From: Streptomyces albireticuli
GTDB lineage: Bacteria > Actinomycetota > Actinomycetes > Streptomycetales > Streptomycetaceae
NCBI RefSeq assembly: GCF_021228125.1
Contig: NZ_JAJQQS010000002.1
Coordinates: 1 to 64,000, forward strand
Reading direction: 5' to 3'
DNA length: 64,000 bases
Position 1 is the stretch's first letter. Each line of letters begins with the position of its first letter. Positions 23,305-31,566 of this stretch are shown here, in pieces. Below the pieces are notes generated by a model. The model searched no databases. It saw only the letters and a program-made list of their open reading frames with translations, and was not told the DNA's origin. A program made the translations under genes and the position numbers.

Positions 23305-24738
23305 ATGACCGCTCCCGACGCCGACGACCTCGCCATACCCACTCCCGCCCCTGCCCCCGTCCCCGCCCCCGGCGACGGCGTCCTAGGCCGCCGCTACCGC
23401 GCCCTCACCCTCGGCATCATCTCCGTCGTCTCCCTCATCGCCTTCGAGGCCAGCGCGGTCAACACGGCGATGCCGGTGGCGGCCCGCGCGCTCGACGGGA
23501 TCGAGCTGTACGCCTTCTCGTTCTCGGCCTTCTTCACGGCCAGCCTGTTCACCATGGCGTTCTCCGGCGAGTGGTGCGACCGGGCCGGGCCGCTCGCCCC
23601 CCTCTTCACCGGCATCGCCGCCTTCGGCACCGGCCTGGTCCTGGCGGGCTCCGCCCAGCAGATGTGGATGTTCGTGGCCGCGCGCGGCGTCCAGGGCATC
23701 GGCAGCGGACTGGTCATCGTCGCGCTCTACGTCGTCGTGGGCCGGGCCTACCCCGAACATCTGCGCCCGGCGGTGATGGCCTCCTTCTCGGCGGCCTGGG
23801 TGGTCCCCGTGATCGTCGGCCCGCTGGTGGCCGGCACCGTCACCGAGCAGCTCGGCTGGCGGTGGGTCTTCCTGGCCATCCCCGTGCTGATCCTGCTGCC
23901 GCTCGTGGTGATGCTGCCCGCGCTGCGCGCCCTCCCGCCGGCCGAGCGCCCCGGGACCATGGACGGCCGCCGCATCCTGCTGGCCCTCGCCGTCGCGGCG
24001 GGCGCGGGGCTGCTCCAGTACGCGGGGCAGGACATCGGCCCCGTCTCGCTGCTGCCCGCGGCCGCCGGACTCGCCCTCCTCGTCCCCTGCGTCCGGCTGC
24101 TGCTGCCCCGCGGCACCTTCCTCGCGGGCCGCGGCCTGCCCGCCGTCGTCCTGCTGCGCGGTCTCGCCCAGGGCTCCTTCCTGGCCGCCGAGAGCTTCGT
24201 CCCGCTGATGCTCGTCACCGAGCGCGGCCTCTCCGCCACGCTGGCCGGGCTCTCCCTCACCGGCGGCGGCCTGACCTGGGCCCTCGGCTCGTACACCCAG
24301 AGCCGCACCCGCGCCGAGCCGTACCGCGAGCGGCTGATGAGCCTCGGCATGGGGCTGATGGCGCTGGCCATCGCCCTGATGGCGACGGTCCTGGCCGACG
24401 GGGTCCCGGTGTGGACGGCCGCCCTGGCCTGGGTGGTCGGCGGCTACGGCATGGGCCTGACGATCTCCAGCGGCTCGGTGCTGCTGCTCAGGCTCTCCAA
24501 GCCCGGCGAGGAGGGCGCGAACTCGGCCTCCCTCCAGGTCTCCGACGCGCTCGGCAGCATCACCCTCGTCGGCCTCGCCGGTGTGCTCTTCGCCTCCTTC
24601 GGCGGCGGCTCGGCGACCGCCGGGGAGCACGGCGCGGCCGCCCCGCCGGCCGCCTTCGTCGCGGTCTTCGCCCTCGCGGCGGCGTTCGCGCTGGTGGGCG
24701 CGTACGTCGCCACGAGGCTCACACCGCGTGACGCCTGA
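23305..24738 (+). CDS. MFS transporter (drug efflux type)
   Basis: A 477-residue major facilitator protein with 12-14 hydrophobic segments after a Pro/Ala-rich 30-residue N-terminus. The family motif A region GEWCDRAGPLAPLF and RGVQGIGSGLVIVALYVVVG (motif C-like) are visible. DHA2-like drug:H+ antiporters are the closest general type; the substrate is unknown. ATG 23305 was chosen over Met codons 63 bases upstream because of the -10 placement. It stands alone, between two hairpin-bounded spacers. Confidence 0.9.
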   Translation: MTAPDADDLAIPTPAPAPVPAPGDGVLGRRYRALTLGIISVVSLIAFEASAVNTAMPVAARALDGIELYAFSFSAFFTASLFTMAFSGEWCDRAGPLAPLFTGIAAFGTGLVLAGSAQQMWMFVAARGVQGIGSGLVIVALYVVVGRAYPEHLRPAVMASFSAAWVVPVIVGPLVAGTVTEQLGWRWVFLAIPVLILLPLVVMLPALRALPPAERPGTMDGRRILLALAVAAGAGLLQYAGQDIGPVSLLPAAAGLALLVPCVRLLLPRGTFLAGRGLPAVVLLRGLAQGSFLAAESFVPLMLVTERGLSATLAGLSLTGGGLTWALGSYTQSRTRAEPYRERLMSLGMGLMALAIALMATVLADGVPVWTAALAWVVGGYGMGLTISSGSVLLLRLSKPGEEGANSASLQVSDALGSITLVGLAGVLFASFGGGSATAGEHGAAAPPAAFVAVFALAAAFALVGAYVATRLTPRDA

Positions 24739-24834
24739 CCGGCCCGCCCGGCCGGCCGCCCGGGGGTGTGTGACCTCGGTCCCACCCCCGGGTGTCCCCG
24801 GGGCGTAAGCCCGGGGAGCCGATCCGACCGCAGG

Positions 24835-24840
24835 TAGGCT
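24835..24840 (+). promoter_or_regulatory. -10 element of helicase gene
   Basis: TAGGCT (Streptomyces consensus TAGNNT) 38 bases before the GTG start, giving a leader of about 30 bases with GGAG near the start codon. Confidence 0.45.
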
Positions 24841-24878
24841 TGCGCGGTTGCCGATCGCCGAACCAGCCGACGGAGACC

Positions 24879-26669
24879 GTGACTACCACCACCACGAGCC
24901 ACCATCTCTCGCCCGCCTTCCCCGGCCGGGCCCCTTGGGGTACCGCCAACAAGCTGCGCGCCTGGCAGGAGGGCGCGATGGGGAAGTACATCCAGGAGCA
25001 GCCGCGCGACTTCCTCGCCGTGGCGACCCCTGGCGCCGGAAAGACCACCTTCGCCCTCACCCTCGCCTCCTGGCTGCTGCACCACCACGTCGTCCAGCAG
25101 GTGACCGTGGTCGCGCCCACCGAGCACCTGAAGAAGCAGTGGGCGGAGGCCGCGGCCCGCGTCGGGATCAAGCTCGACCCCGAGTACAGCGCCGGCCCCC
25201 TCGGCCGCGAGTACCACGGCGTCGCCGTGACCTACGCCGGTGTGGGCGTCCGCCCGATGCTCCACCGCAACCGCTGCGAGCAGCGCAAGACCCTCGTCAT
25301 CCTCGACGAGATCCACCACGCCGGCGACTCCAAGTCGTGGGGCGAGGCGTGCATGGAGGCGTTCGAGCCCGCGACCCGGCGCCTCGCGCTGACGGGCACG
25401 CCCTTCCGCTCCGACACCAACCCGATCCCCTTCGTCACGTACGAGGAGGGCAACGACGGCATCCGCCGCTCCGCCGCCGACTACACGTACGGCTACGGCA
25501 ACGCCCTCGCCGACGGTGTCGTCCGCCCGGTCATATTCCTCTCCTACAGCGGCAACATGCGCTGGCGCACCAAGGCCGGCGACGAGATCGAGGCCCGCCT
25601 CGGCGAGCCGATGACCAAGGACGCCGTCTCGCAGGCCTGGCGCACCGCCCTGGACCCGCGCGGCGACTGGATGCCGAACGTCCTGCGCGCCGCCGACCGC
25701 CGGCTGACCGAGGTCCGCAAGGCCATCCCGGACGCCGGCGCGCTCGTGATCGCCGCCGACCAGGAGTCCGCCCGCGCCTACGCCAAGCTGATCCGGGAGA
25801 TCACCGGCGAGGGCGCGACGGTCGTGCTCTCCGACGACTCCGGGGCCTCCCAGCGCATCGACGACTACGCCCACTCCGACTCCCGCTGGATGGTCGCCGT
25901 CCGCATGGTGTCCGAGGGCGTCGACGTGCCCCGCCTCGCCGTCGGGGTCTACGCGACGACGATCTCCACCCCGCTGTTCTTCGCCCAGGCCGTCGGCCGC
26001 TTCGTGCGCTCCCGGCGGCGCGGCGAGACGGCGTCCGTCTTCCTGCCGACCGTGCCCGACCTGCTGACCTTCGCCAATGAGATGGAGGTCGAGCGCGACC
26101 ACGTCCTCGACAAGCCGAAGAAGGGCGACGGCGAGGAGGACCCGTACGCGGAGGAGGACAAGCTCCTCGCCGAGGCGGAGCGGCAGCAGGACGAGGAAAC
26201 GGGCACCGACGACCAGCTGTCCTTCGAGGCGCTGGAGTCCGACGCGGTCTTCGACCGGGTGCTCTACAACAACGCCGAGTTCGGCATGCAGGCGCACGCG
26301 GGCAGCGAGGAGGAGCAGGACTACCTCGGCATCCCCGGGCTGCTGGAGCCGGACCAGGTGCAGATGCTGCTCCAGAAGCGGCAGGCCCGCCAGATCGCGC
26401 ACAGCCGCAAGCGGCCGGACGCGGAGGCGGACCTCCTCGAACTTCCCGCCGAGCGGCGCCCGGTGGTCACCCACAAGGAGCTCCTGGAGCTGCGCAAGCA
26501 GCTGAACACCCTGGTCGGCGCCTACGTCCACCAGAGCGGCAAGCCGCACGGCGTGATCCACAACGAGCTGCGCCGCGTGTGCGGCGGCCCGCCGAGCGCG
26601 GAGGCGACGGCGGGCCAGCTGAACGAGCGCATCAAGAAGGTGCGCGAGTGGGCGACGCGGATGCGCTGA
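24879..26669 (+). CDS. DEAD/DEAH box helicase (superfamily 2)
   Basis: A 596-residue SF2 helicase-like ATPase. Walker A is ATPGAGKTTFALTLASW, motif Ia VVAPTEHLKKQW, motif II LVILDEIHHAGD, motif III LALTGTPFRSD; the C-terminal RecA lobe has EGVDVPRLAVGVYAT and QAVGRFVRSRRRGE (motif VI). The last 200 residues are acidic, then helical. It resembles the RadD/SSL2-type DNA helicases more than RNA helicases. GTG 24879 gives the conserved start MTTTTTSHHLSPAFPGRAPW. Probably DNA-repair related (inference); monocistronic. Confidence 0.92.
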   Translation: MTTTTTSHHLSPAFPGRAPWGTANKLRAWQEGAMGKYIQEQPRDFLAVATPGAGKTTFALTLASWLLHHHVVQQVTVVAPTEHLKKQWAEAAARVGIKLDPEYSAGPLGREYHGVAVTYAGVGVRPMLHRNRCEQRKTLVILDEIHHAGDSKSWGEACMEAFEPATRRLALTGTPFRSDTNPIPFVTYEEGNDGIRRSAADYTYGYGNALADGVVRPVIFLSYSGNMRWRTKAGDEIEARLGEPMTKDAVSQAWRTALDPRGDWMPNVLRAADRRLTEVRKAIPDAGALVIAADQESARAYAKLIREITGEGATVVLSDDSGASQRIDDYAHSDSRWMVAVRMVSEGVDVPRLAVGVYATTISTPLFFAQAVGRFVRSRRRGETASVFLPTVPDLLTFANEMEVERDHVLDKPKKGDGEEDPYAEEDKLLAEAERQQDEETGTDDQLSFEALESDAVFDRVLYNNAEFGMQAHAGSEEEQDYLGIPGLLEPDQVQMLLQKRQARQIAHSRKRPDAEADLLELPAERRPVVTHKELLELRKQLNTLVGAYVHQSGKPHGVIHNELRRVCGGPPSAEATAGQLNERIKKVREWATRMR

Positions 26670-26700
26670 CGCCCAGCGCCGGCCCGTTCACGGGTCGGCG

Positions 26701-27273
26701 CTAGCGGTCCGCGGGGAGGACCGTGAAGGGCAGCTTCACCTCGGTGGGCCAGGTGGCCTGGTCGGTGGCGGTGTTCTTCTCCATGTCCATGGAGAGCCCG
26801 AGGAACTGGATGACGCCCCGGCTCGGCTGCACGTCGGGCGCGAAGGTGAAGCGGAGCTTGAAGCCGACCGTGGAGCGCTTGTCCAGCCGGGGGCGCGGGA
26901 GCTCGAACTTGTTCGAGGGGTCCCACGAGGTGGGTACCCAGGCGTGCTCCTCCTCGTTCCAGAACGACACCTTCACGTCGTTCCATTCCGGGCCCGGCTT
27001 TCCGTCGAACCAGATATTGGTGGGCAGGCCGACCACTCCGAAGTCCGTGTCGCTCGCGGAGTTGTCGACCGTCACGTCGACGTCGGCCGTACCCCCCGGC
27101 TTGACGGTGAGGCCGGTGGATCCGACCTTGATGACGGCCCGGCCGGCCGTGGGCTGCTGCTCGGCGGCGGCCGTCGTCGGCGTCCGCTCGTCGGCGGCCG
27201 CGGGGGAGGCGAGGAAGGCAGCGGGGACAAGGACACCAGCGGCCACGATCATGGCTATTCGGGAAGTCTTCAT
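26701..27273 (-). CDS. secreted protein with beta-sandwich-like body, unknown function
   Basis: A 190-residue secreted protein. The signal peptide MKTSRIAMIVAAGVL runs to SPAAADE. The mature part has a sequence like extracellular beta-sandwich domains: VGSTGLTVKPGGTADVDVTV, then WFDGKPGPEWNDVKV and KLRFTFAPDVQPSRGVIQF. No Cys, no anchor. ATG 27273 is preceded by AAGGTGAT; an in-frame GTG 9 bases upstream is possible. It converges with the helicase gene. No family recognised. Confidence 0.8.
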   Translation of the reverse strand: MKTSRIAMIVAAGVLVPAAFLASPAAADERTPTTAAAEQQPTAGRAVIKVGSTGLTVKPGGTADVDVTVDNSASDTDFGVVGLPTNIWFDGKPGPEWNDVKVSFWNEEEHAWVPTSWDPSNKFELPRPRLDKRSTVGFKLRFTFAPDVQPSRGVIQFLGLSMDMEKNTATDQATWPTEVKLPFTVLPADR

Positions 27274-27611
27274 GATGATCACCTTAAGCCGGACTTTGAC
27301 GGATCGTCAGTGATTTTCGGCCTCAGTGGTTTCAGCGGATCCGGCCCGCAAACCGTCCGCATAGTGAAATCCCGCCCCCGATAATCGCCAAAATCCCACG
27401 CGGCGCCCGGATCGCGGGCAGACTCTTCCGCTGAGCGGACCGGCGGCGCTACGGTGCCGGTCACGCACACGCCCCGTGGCAGCGCCGCCGCGGAGCGCAG
27501 CCGGTGCCAAGCGAAAAGCGGCCGGCGGCCTCTCCTCGCGCGCTGCCGGCACGGGACCGGCGGCGCACCCCACCGCGACGAAGGGCCGCCACTCATCGGA
27601 GGAGGGGCGCC
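27274..27611. other. divergent intergenic region
   Basis: Spacer between the secreted protein (minus) and the IclR gene (plus). The part next to the secreted gene (27290-27400) is AT-rich for this genome and probably holds its promoter. On the plus strand TACGGT at 27450-27455 is a possible -10 for the IclR gene. No coding region seen. Confidence 0.5.
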
Positions 27612-28253
27612 GTGACCGCGGAGACCTCACAGACGCTCGACCGGGGACTGCGTGTCCTCAAACTGCTCGCCGACACCGATCACGGGCTGACCGTCACCGA
27701 GCTGTCCACCAAGCTCGGGGTCAACCGGACGGTGGTCTATCGACTGCTCGCCACGCTGGAACAGCACGCGCTCGTACGCCGTGACATCGGCGGCCGGGCC
27801 AGGGTCGGCCTGGGGGTGCTGCGGCTCGGCCGCCAGGTGCACCCGCTGGTCAGGGAGGCGGCCCTGCCCGCCCTGCGGTCCCTGGCCGAGGACATCGGGG
27901 CCACCGCCCACCTCACGCTCGTCGACGGCACCGAGGCGCTCGCGGTGGCCGTCGTCGAACCGACGTGGACGGATTACCACGTGGCCTACCGGGCCGGGTT
28001 CCGCCATCCGCTGGACCGGGGGGCGGCCGGCCGGGCCATACTCGCGGCCCGCCGGGGCGAGACCGACAACCCCGGGTACGCCCTCACCCACGGCGAACTG
28101 GAGGCCGGGGCCAGTGGGGCGGCGGCGCCCCTGCTCGGCGTCCTGGGCATCGAGGGCAGCGTGGGCGTCGTCATGCTCTCCGACTCGATCCCCGATCGTG
28201 TGGGCCCCCGGGTGATGGAGGCGGCCAAGGAGGTGGCCGACGCGCTGCGGTGA
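27612..28253 (+). CDS. IclR family transcriptional regulator
   Basis: A 213-residue IclR-type repressor. The winged HTH spans about residues 8-65 (TLDRGLRVLKLLADTD, LTVTELSTKLGVNRTVVYRL), followed by the effector domain (ATAHLTLVDGTEALAVAVV, FRHPLDRGAAGRAILAA). It is some 35 residues shorter than typical family members, mainly in the effector domain. GTG start follows GGAGGAGG. Position and type fit HpdR of S. coelicolor, the repressor of hppD and hpdA; hppD is 6 kb away here. That identity is from memory of gene order, not a search. Confidence 0.88.
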   Translation: MTAETSQTLDRGLRVLKLLADTDHGLTVTELSTKLGVNRTVVYRLLATLEQHALVRRDIGGRARVGLGVLRLGRQVHPLVREAALPALRSLAEDIGATAHLTLVDGTEALAVAVVEPTWTDYHVAYRAGFRHPLDRGAAGRAILAARRGETDNPGYALTHGELEAGASGAAAPLLGVLGIEGSVGVVMLSDSIPDRVGPRVMEAAKEVADALR

Positions 28254-28571
28254 GCGCGGGTCGGCCCGGGGTTCCCCACGTCCCGGGCCGACCCACCGGG
28301 CTCGCGACCTGCCAGGCCTGGCCTGTCCTGCCTGGCCTGTCCTGCCCGGCCCGGCCCGGCTCTCCGGCTTCCCGGCCCGGCCCGAGCCGGCCTGCCGTCC
28401 GGCCGCCTACGCGGCCTGGCCCGGCCCGTCCGAGCCCGTCCGGCCGGCCCGACCCGGCCGGCCCGATCTCTGGCCCGCCCGGCCGGCCTCCCCGGCCCGA
28501 CCCGCCCGGTGAGGCCGCACCGCGAGGGTTGCCTGTCACGGCAGGGGCGGGAGTGAACTAGATTCGCTTGC
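28254..28571. repeat. low-complexity CCTGGCC/CCGGCC tract
   Basis: Non-coding spacer. Between about 28310 and 28508 it consists of degenerate reiterations of CCTGGCCTGTCCTGC and CCCGGCCCGGC-type units on the plus strand, strongly C-skewed. A tract like this can slip during replication and form stable structures. The last 50 bases hold the promoter of the next gene. Confidence 0.7.
28559..28564 (+). promoter_or_regulatory. -10 element of Lon-like protease gene
   Basis: TAGATT ends 7 bases before ATG 28572 with no Shine-Dalgarno between, so a leaderless transcript is likely. Confidence 0.5.
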
Positions 28572-29393
28572 ATGCCAGCTCAGACTCCCACCGCCCGGTT
28601 CTCCCGCCCGTCGGGGCGTACCCGGATCCTCGCGGTCTGCGCCGCGCCCGTCGTCGCCCTGTTCGCGGTGGCCGCGTTCGTCCCCCTGCCGTTCTCGCTC
28701 GCGCAGCCGGGCTCGACCGTGAACGTCCTGGGGGCGGACAAGGGCAAGCCGGTGATCACCGTCGACGGCGCGGGCACCCGCCCCACCAGCGGTGAGCTGC
28801 GCATGACCACGATCGTGGCGACCGGGCCGCACGTGGACGTCAGCCTGGCCGACGTCGTGCGCGGCTGGTTCCGCAGCGACCGCGCCGTGATGCCGCGCGA
28901 CTCCGTCTACCCCGTCGGCGACTCCGACCAGGAGGTCTCGGAGCACAACGCCGCCGAGATGAAGCAGTCGCAGGACGCCGCCTCCCAGGCCGCCCTGCGC
29001 TATCTGCGGAAGTCCCCGAAGGACGTGAAGGTCGGGCTCAGCCTCGCCGACATCGGCGGACCCAGCGCCGGCCTGCTCTTCACCCTCGGGATCATCGACA
29101 AGGTCGACGGCGACGGCCGCGGCGGCGACCTCACCGGCGGCCGGACGATCGCGGGTACGGGCACGATCGCGCCGGACGGCACCGTGGGCGCGGTCGGCGG
29201 CGTGCCGCTGAAGACCCAGGCGGCCCGGCGCGACGGCGCCACCGTCTTCCTCGTGCCGAAGGCGGAGTGCTCGGACGCGCGGGCCAACCTCCCGAAGGGG
29301 CTGCGCCTGGTCCCCGTGAAGAAGCTGGACGACGCGGTGACGTCCCTGCGGGCCCTGGCGTCGGGCCAGGAGGACAAGGTCCCGGCCTGCTAG
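28572..29393 (+). CDS. membrane-anchored Lon-like (S16) serine protease
   Basis: A 273-residue protein with an N-terminal membrane helix (RILAVCAAPVVALFAVAAFV) and a C-terminal S16 domain. The Ser-Lys dyad is visible: Ser165 in IGGPSAGLLFTLGIID and Lys214 in GVPLKTQAARRDGA. Related YlbL-type proteins carry a PDZ domain between anchor and protease; here the intervening region (about residues 45-145) is short and no PDZ is evident. Active site is probably outside the membrane. Monocistronic, apparently leaderless. Confidence 0.88.
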   Translation: MPAQTPTARFSRPSGRTRILAVCAAPVVALFAVAAFVPLPFSLAQPGSTVNVLGADKGKPVITVDGAGTRPTSGELRMTTIVATGPHVDVSLADVVRGWFRSDRAVMPRDSVYPVGDSDQEVSEHNAAEMKQSQDAASQAALRYLRKSPKDVKVGLSLADIGGPSAGLLFTLGIIDKVDGDGRGGDLTGGRTIAGTGTIAPDGTVGAVGGVPLKTQAARRDGATVFLVPKAECSDARANLPKGLRLVPVKKLDDAVTSLRALASGQEDKVPAC

Positions 29394-29406
29394 CTCCGGC
29401 CCGTTC

Positions 29407-29463
29407 GGAGGACCGGGGTCCGGGGCGGAGCCCCGGACGCGGGAAGGGGCGGGCAGGGGAAAG
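29407..29463 (+). repeat. dispersed intergenic repeat
   Basis: GGACCGGGGTCCGGGGCGGA followed by CCCCGGACGCGGGAAGGGGCGGG, sharing most positions with the copy at 35359-35415. The first part can fold on itself (GTCCGGGG / CCCCGGAC). Lies directly after a gene end, as is typical. Confidence 0.6.
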
Positions 29464-29546
29464 ATCCTGCCCGGACCCTTGCCGCCCGGACCCCGCCCCC
29501 GACACCCGCGCCGCACACGCAAGCCCCCCGCCCACACCCCCCGCCC

Positions 29547-30530
29547 TCACCCCTCCCGGATGAACCCCTCCCGCACCAGCCAGTCCTTCGCCACCGCGTG
29601 CGGGTCCTCGCCCTCCACATCCACCTTCGCGTTCAGCTCCCGCGCCACGTCGTCGGTCAGCTTCGCCGTGATCGGGTCCAGCACCTCCTTGATCGACGGG
29701 TACTTCCGCATCGCCTTGGCGTTGATCTCGGGAGCGGCGTTGTAGTTGGGGAAGAAGTGCTTGTCGTCCCGCATCACCACCAGGTTCATCGCCTTGATCC
29801 GGCCGTCGGTGGTGAAGACCTCGCCGAAGGTGCAGGAGGAGCCCCCGGAGACCTGGGTGTAGATGATCCCGCCGTCCATCTTCTGCACGCTCGACGCCGG
29901 GACGCGCATGTCGTACCGCTTCGCCATGCCCGGCAGCCCGTCGTTGCGGGCCGCGAACTCGCTCTCCACGCACAGCGACACCGCCCCGGGGTCGGTCCGG
30001 GACAGCCGGGCGACGTCCGAGAGCGTCCGCGTGCCGTACTTCTTCTCGTTGGCCCGGTTCAGCGCCAGCGCGTACGTGTTGTCGAGCGTGGCGGGCGGCA
30101 GCCAGACGATGCCGTTGCGGACGTCCGCCTCGGCCACGGCCCGCCACTGCGCCTGGGGGTCGGCGATCGGCTTGTCGTGACCCAGATAGGTGATCCAAGC
30201 GGTGCCGGTGTACTCGTACATGGCGTCCGCGCCACCGGACCGGATCGCCTCGCGGGCGCCGATCGAGCCCTGGATGTTGGTCCGGTCGAGGACGTTCGCG
30301 CCGGCGGCCTCGAAGGCCAGGCCCATGATCTGGCCCAGCACGATGTTCTCGCTGAAGTTCTTGGAGGTGACGGTCAGGTCGGCGCCCTTGAGCGGCAGGC
30401 CCTGGCCGACGGAGCCGGGCCGGACGTCGTCGACCATCGGTGAGCCGCTGGTCAGCCCGCAGCCGGCGAGCGCCACCGGGGAGAGCAGCATGCCCGCGAA
30501 CGCCGCCGCCGCGGCCGTGCGCCATCTCAT
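29547..30530 (-). CDS. opuCC: glycine betaine/choline-type ABC transporter substrate-binding lipoprotein
   Basis: A 327-residue OpuC/ProX-type binding protein. The lipobox VALAGC gives lipidated Cys23. The mature domain starts LTVTSKNFSENIVLGQIMGLAFEAAG and includes AMYEYTGTAWITYLGHD and GEVFTTDGRIKAMNLVVM, typical of quaternary-ammonium compound binding proteins. It is the last gene of a four-gene operon transcribed leftwards (permease, ATPase, permease, binding protein), separated from the permease by a 121-base repeat tract. Gene name by analogy with Bacillus OpuC. Confidence 0.9.
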   Translation of the reverse strand: MRWRTAAAAAFAGMLLSPVALAGCGLTSGSPMVDDVRPGSVGQGLPLKGADLTVTSKNFSENIVLGQIMGLAFEAAGANVLDRTNIQGSIGAREAIRSGGADAMYEYTGTAWITYLGHDKPIADPQAQWRAVAEADVRNGIVWLPPATLDNTYALALNRANEKKYGTRTLSDVARLSRTDPGAVSLCVESEFAARNDGLPGMAKRYDMRVPASSVQKMDGGIIYTQVSGGSSCTFGEVFTTDGRIKAMNLVVMRDDKHFFPNYNAAPEINAKAMRKYPSIKEVLDPITAKLTDDVARELNAKVDVEGEDPHAVAKDWLVREGFIREG

Positions 30531-30651
30531 CCCTCGCCCCTCACGCCTCGCTCCTCATCTGTTGCCCCTTACGCCTCGCCCCTCGTCCGTTGCCCCTCAT
30601 CCGTCGTCCCTCATCCGTCGTCCCCCACGCCTCGCCCCTCGTCCCCGCCTT
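30531..30651. repeat. degenerate tandem repeat inside the OpuC operon
   Basis: About nine imperfect copies of a 13-15 base unit such as CCTCATCCGTCGTC and CACGCCTCGCCCCTCGTC fill the gap between permease and binding-protein genes. On the mRNA strand this is GAGG-rich (GACGAGGGGCGAGGCG), so several pseudo-Shine-Dalgarno sites precede the lipoprotein start. Confidence 0.7.
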
Positions 30652-31566
30652 TCATCCTTCGCCTCCCGCTCTCCCCGGTCCGCCCGGTTCCAGCCCGCGC
30701 GGCCGCAGCAGCAGCTCCGCCAGCGACGCCAGCCAGTCGACCAGCAGCGCCAGCGCCACGGTCAGCACCGAGCCCAGCACCAGCACGGACATCCGCTGGT
30801 TGGTGATGCCCGAGGCGATCAGATCGCCGAGCCCGCCGCCCCCGCCGAAGTAGGCGAGCGTCGCCGTGCCCACGTTGAGGACGAGCGCGGTGCGCACCCC
30901 GGCGAGGATCAGCGGCACGGCCAGCGGCAGTTCGACCTTGCGCAGCACCCCGGCGGCCGACATGCCGATCCCGCGCGCGGCCTCCACCAGCGTCGGGTCG
31001 ATGGCCCGCAGCCCCGCGACGGTGTTGGACAGGACGGGCAGCACCGCGTAGACGACGATGCCGATCAGCGCGGCCCGGGTGCCGATGCCCAGCCAGATGA
31101 CCAGGAGCGCCAGCAGGCCGATGGCGGGCGTGGCCTGGCCGATGTTGGCGAGGGCCATCACCAGGGGGGCCGCGGGCCGCAGCCTGCGGCGGGTGAGCAG
31201 CACGCCCAGCGGGATCGCGATGATCAGGACGAAGAAGGTCGAGACGACGGTCAGCGAGATGTGCTGGCGCAGCCGCAGCCAGACGTTGCCGTTCGCGAGG
31301 GAGTTCTCGGCGATCGAGTCGAGCTCGGCGCCCCGGAACCACAGCCAGGTCGCCAGCAGGACGGCGGCCACGATCGCCGGCAGGACGACGAGCCGCTGCC
31401 AGGTGATCCGCCGGCCGGGACCGGTGAGCCGCTCGGCGGACGCCCCGGGCTCCTCGGGCGGCTCCGGCTCCACGGCCTCCCCGGGGTCGCGGAAGGCGAT
31501 GCCCCGCACCTCGTGCTCCCCGGCGGGCCGCGCGTCCGGCGTGCGCCGGTCGCCGCGCCGCGTCAC
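30652..31566 (-). CDS. opuCB: glycine betaine-type ABC transporter permease
   Basis: A 304-residue permease of the ProW/OpuC class. A cytoplasmic N-terminus of about 65 residues precedes six hydrophobic segments; the EAA-like loop reads PTLVEAARGIGMSAAGVLRK. GLGDLIASGITNQRM is typical of the class. The GTG start overlaps the ATPase stop (GTGA). The frame stays open further upstream, but that part lies inside the ATPase gene in another frame. Confidence 0.9.
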   Translation of the reverse strand: MTRRGDRRTPDARPAGEHEVRGIAFRDPGEAVEPEPPEEPGASAERLTGPGRRITWQRLVVLPAIVAAVLLATWLWFRGAELDSIAENSLANGNVWLRLRQHISLTVVSTFFVLIIAIPLGVLLTRRRLRPAAPLVMALANIGQATPAIGLLALLVIWLGIGTRAALIGIVVYAVLPVLSNTVAGLRAIDPTLVEAARGIGMSAAGVLRKVELPLAVPLILAGVRTALVLNVGTATLAYFGGGGGLGDLIASGITNQRMSVLVLGSVLTVALALLVDWLASLAELLLRPRGLEPGGPGRAGGEG

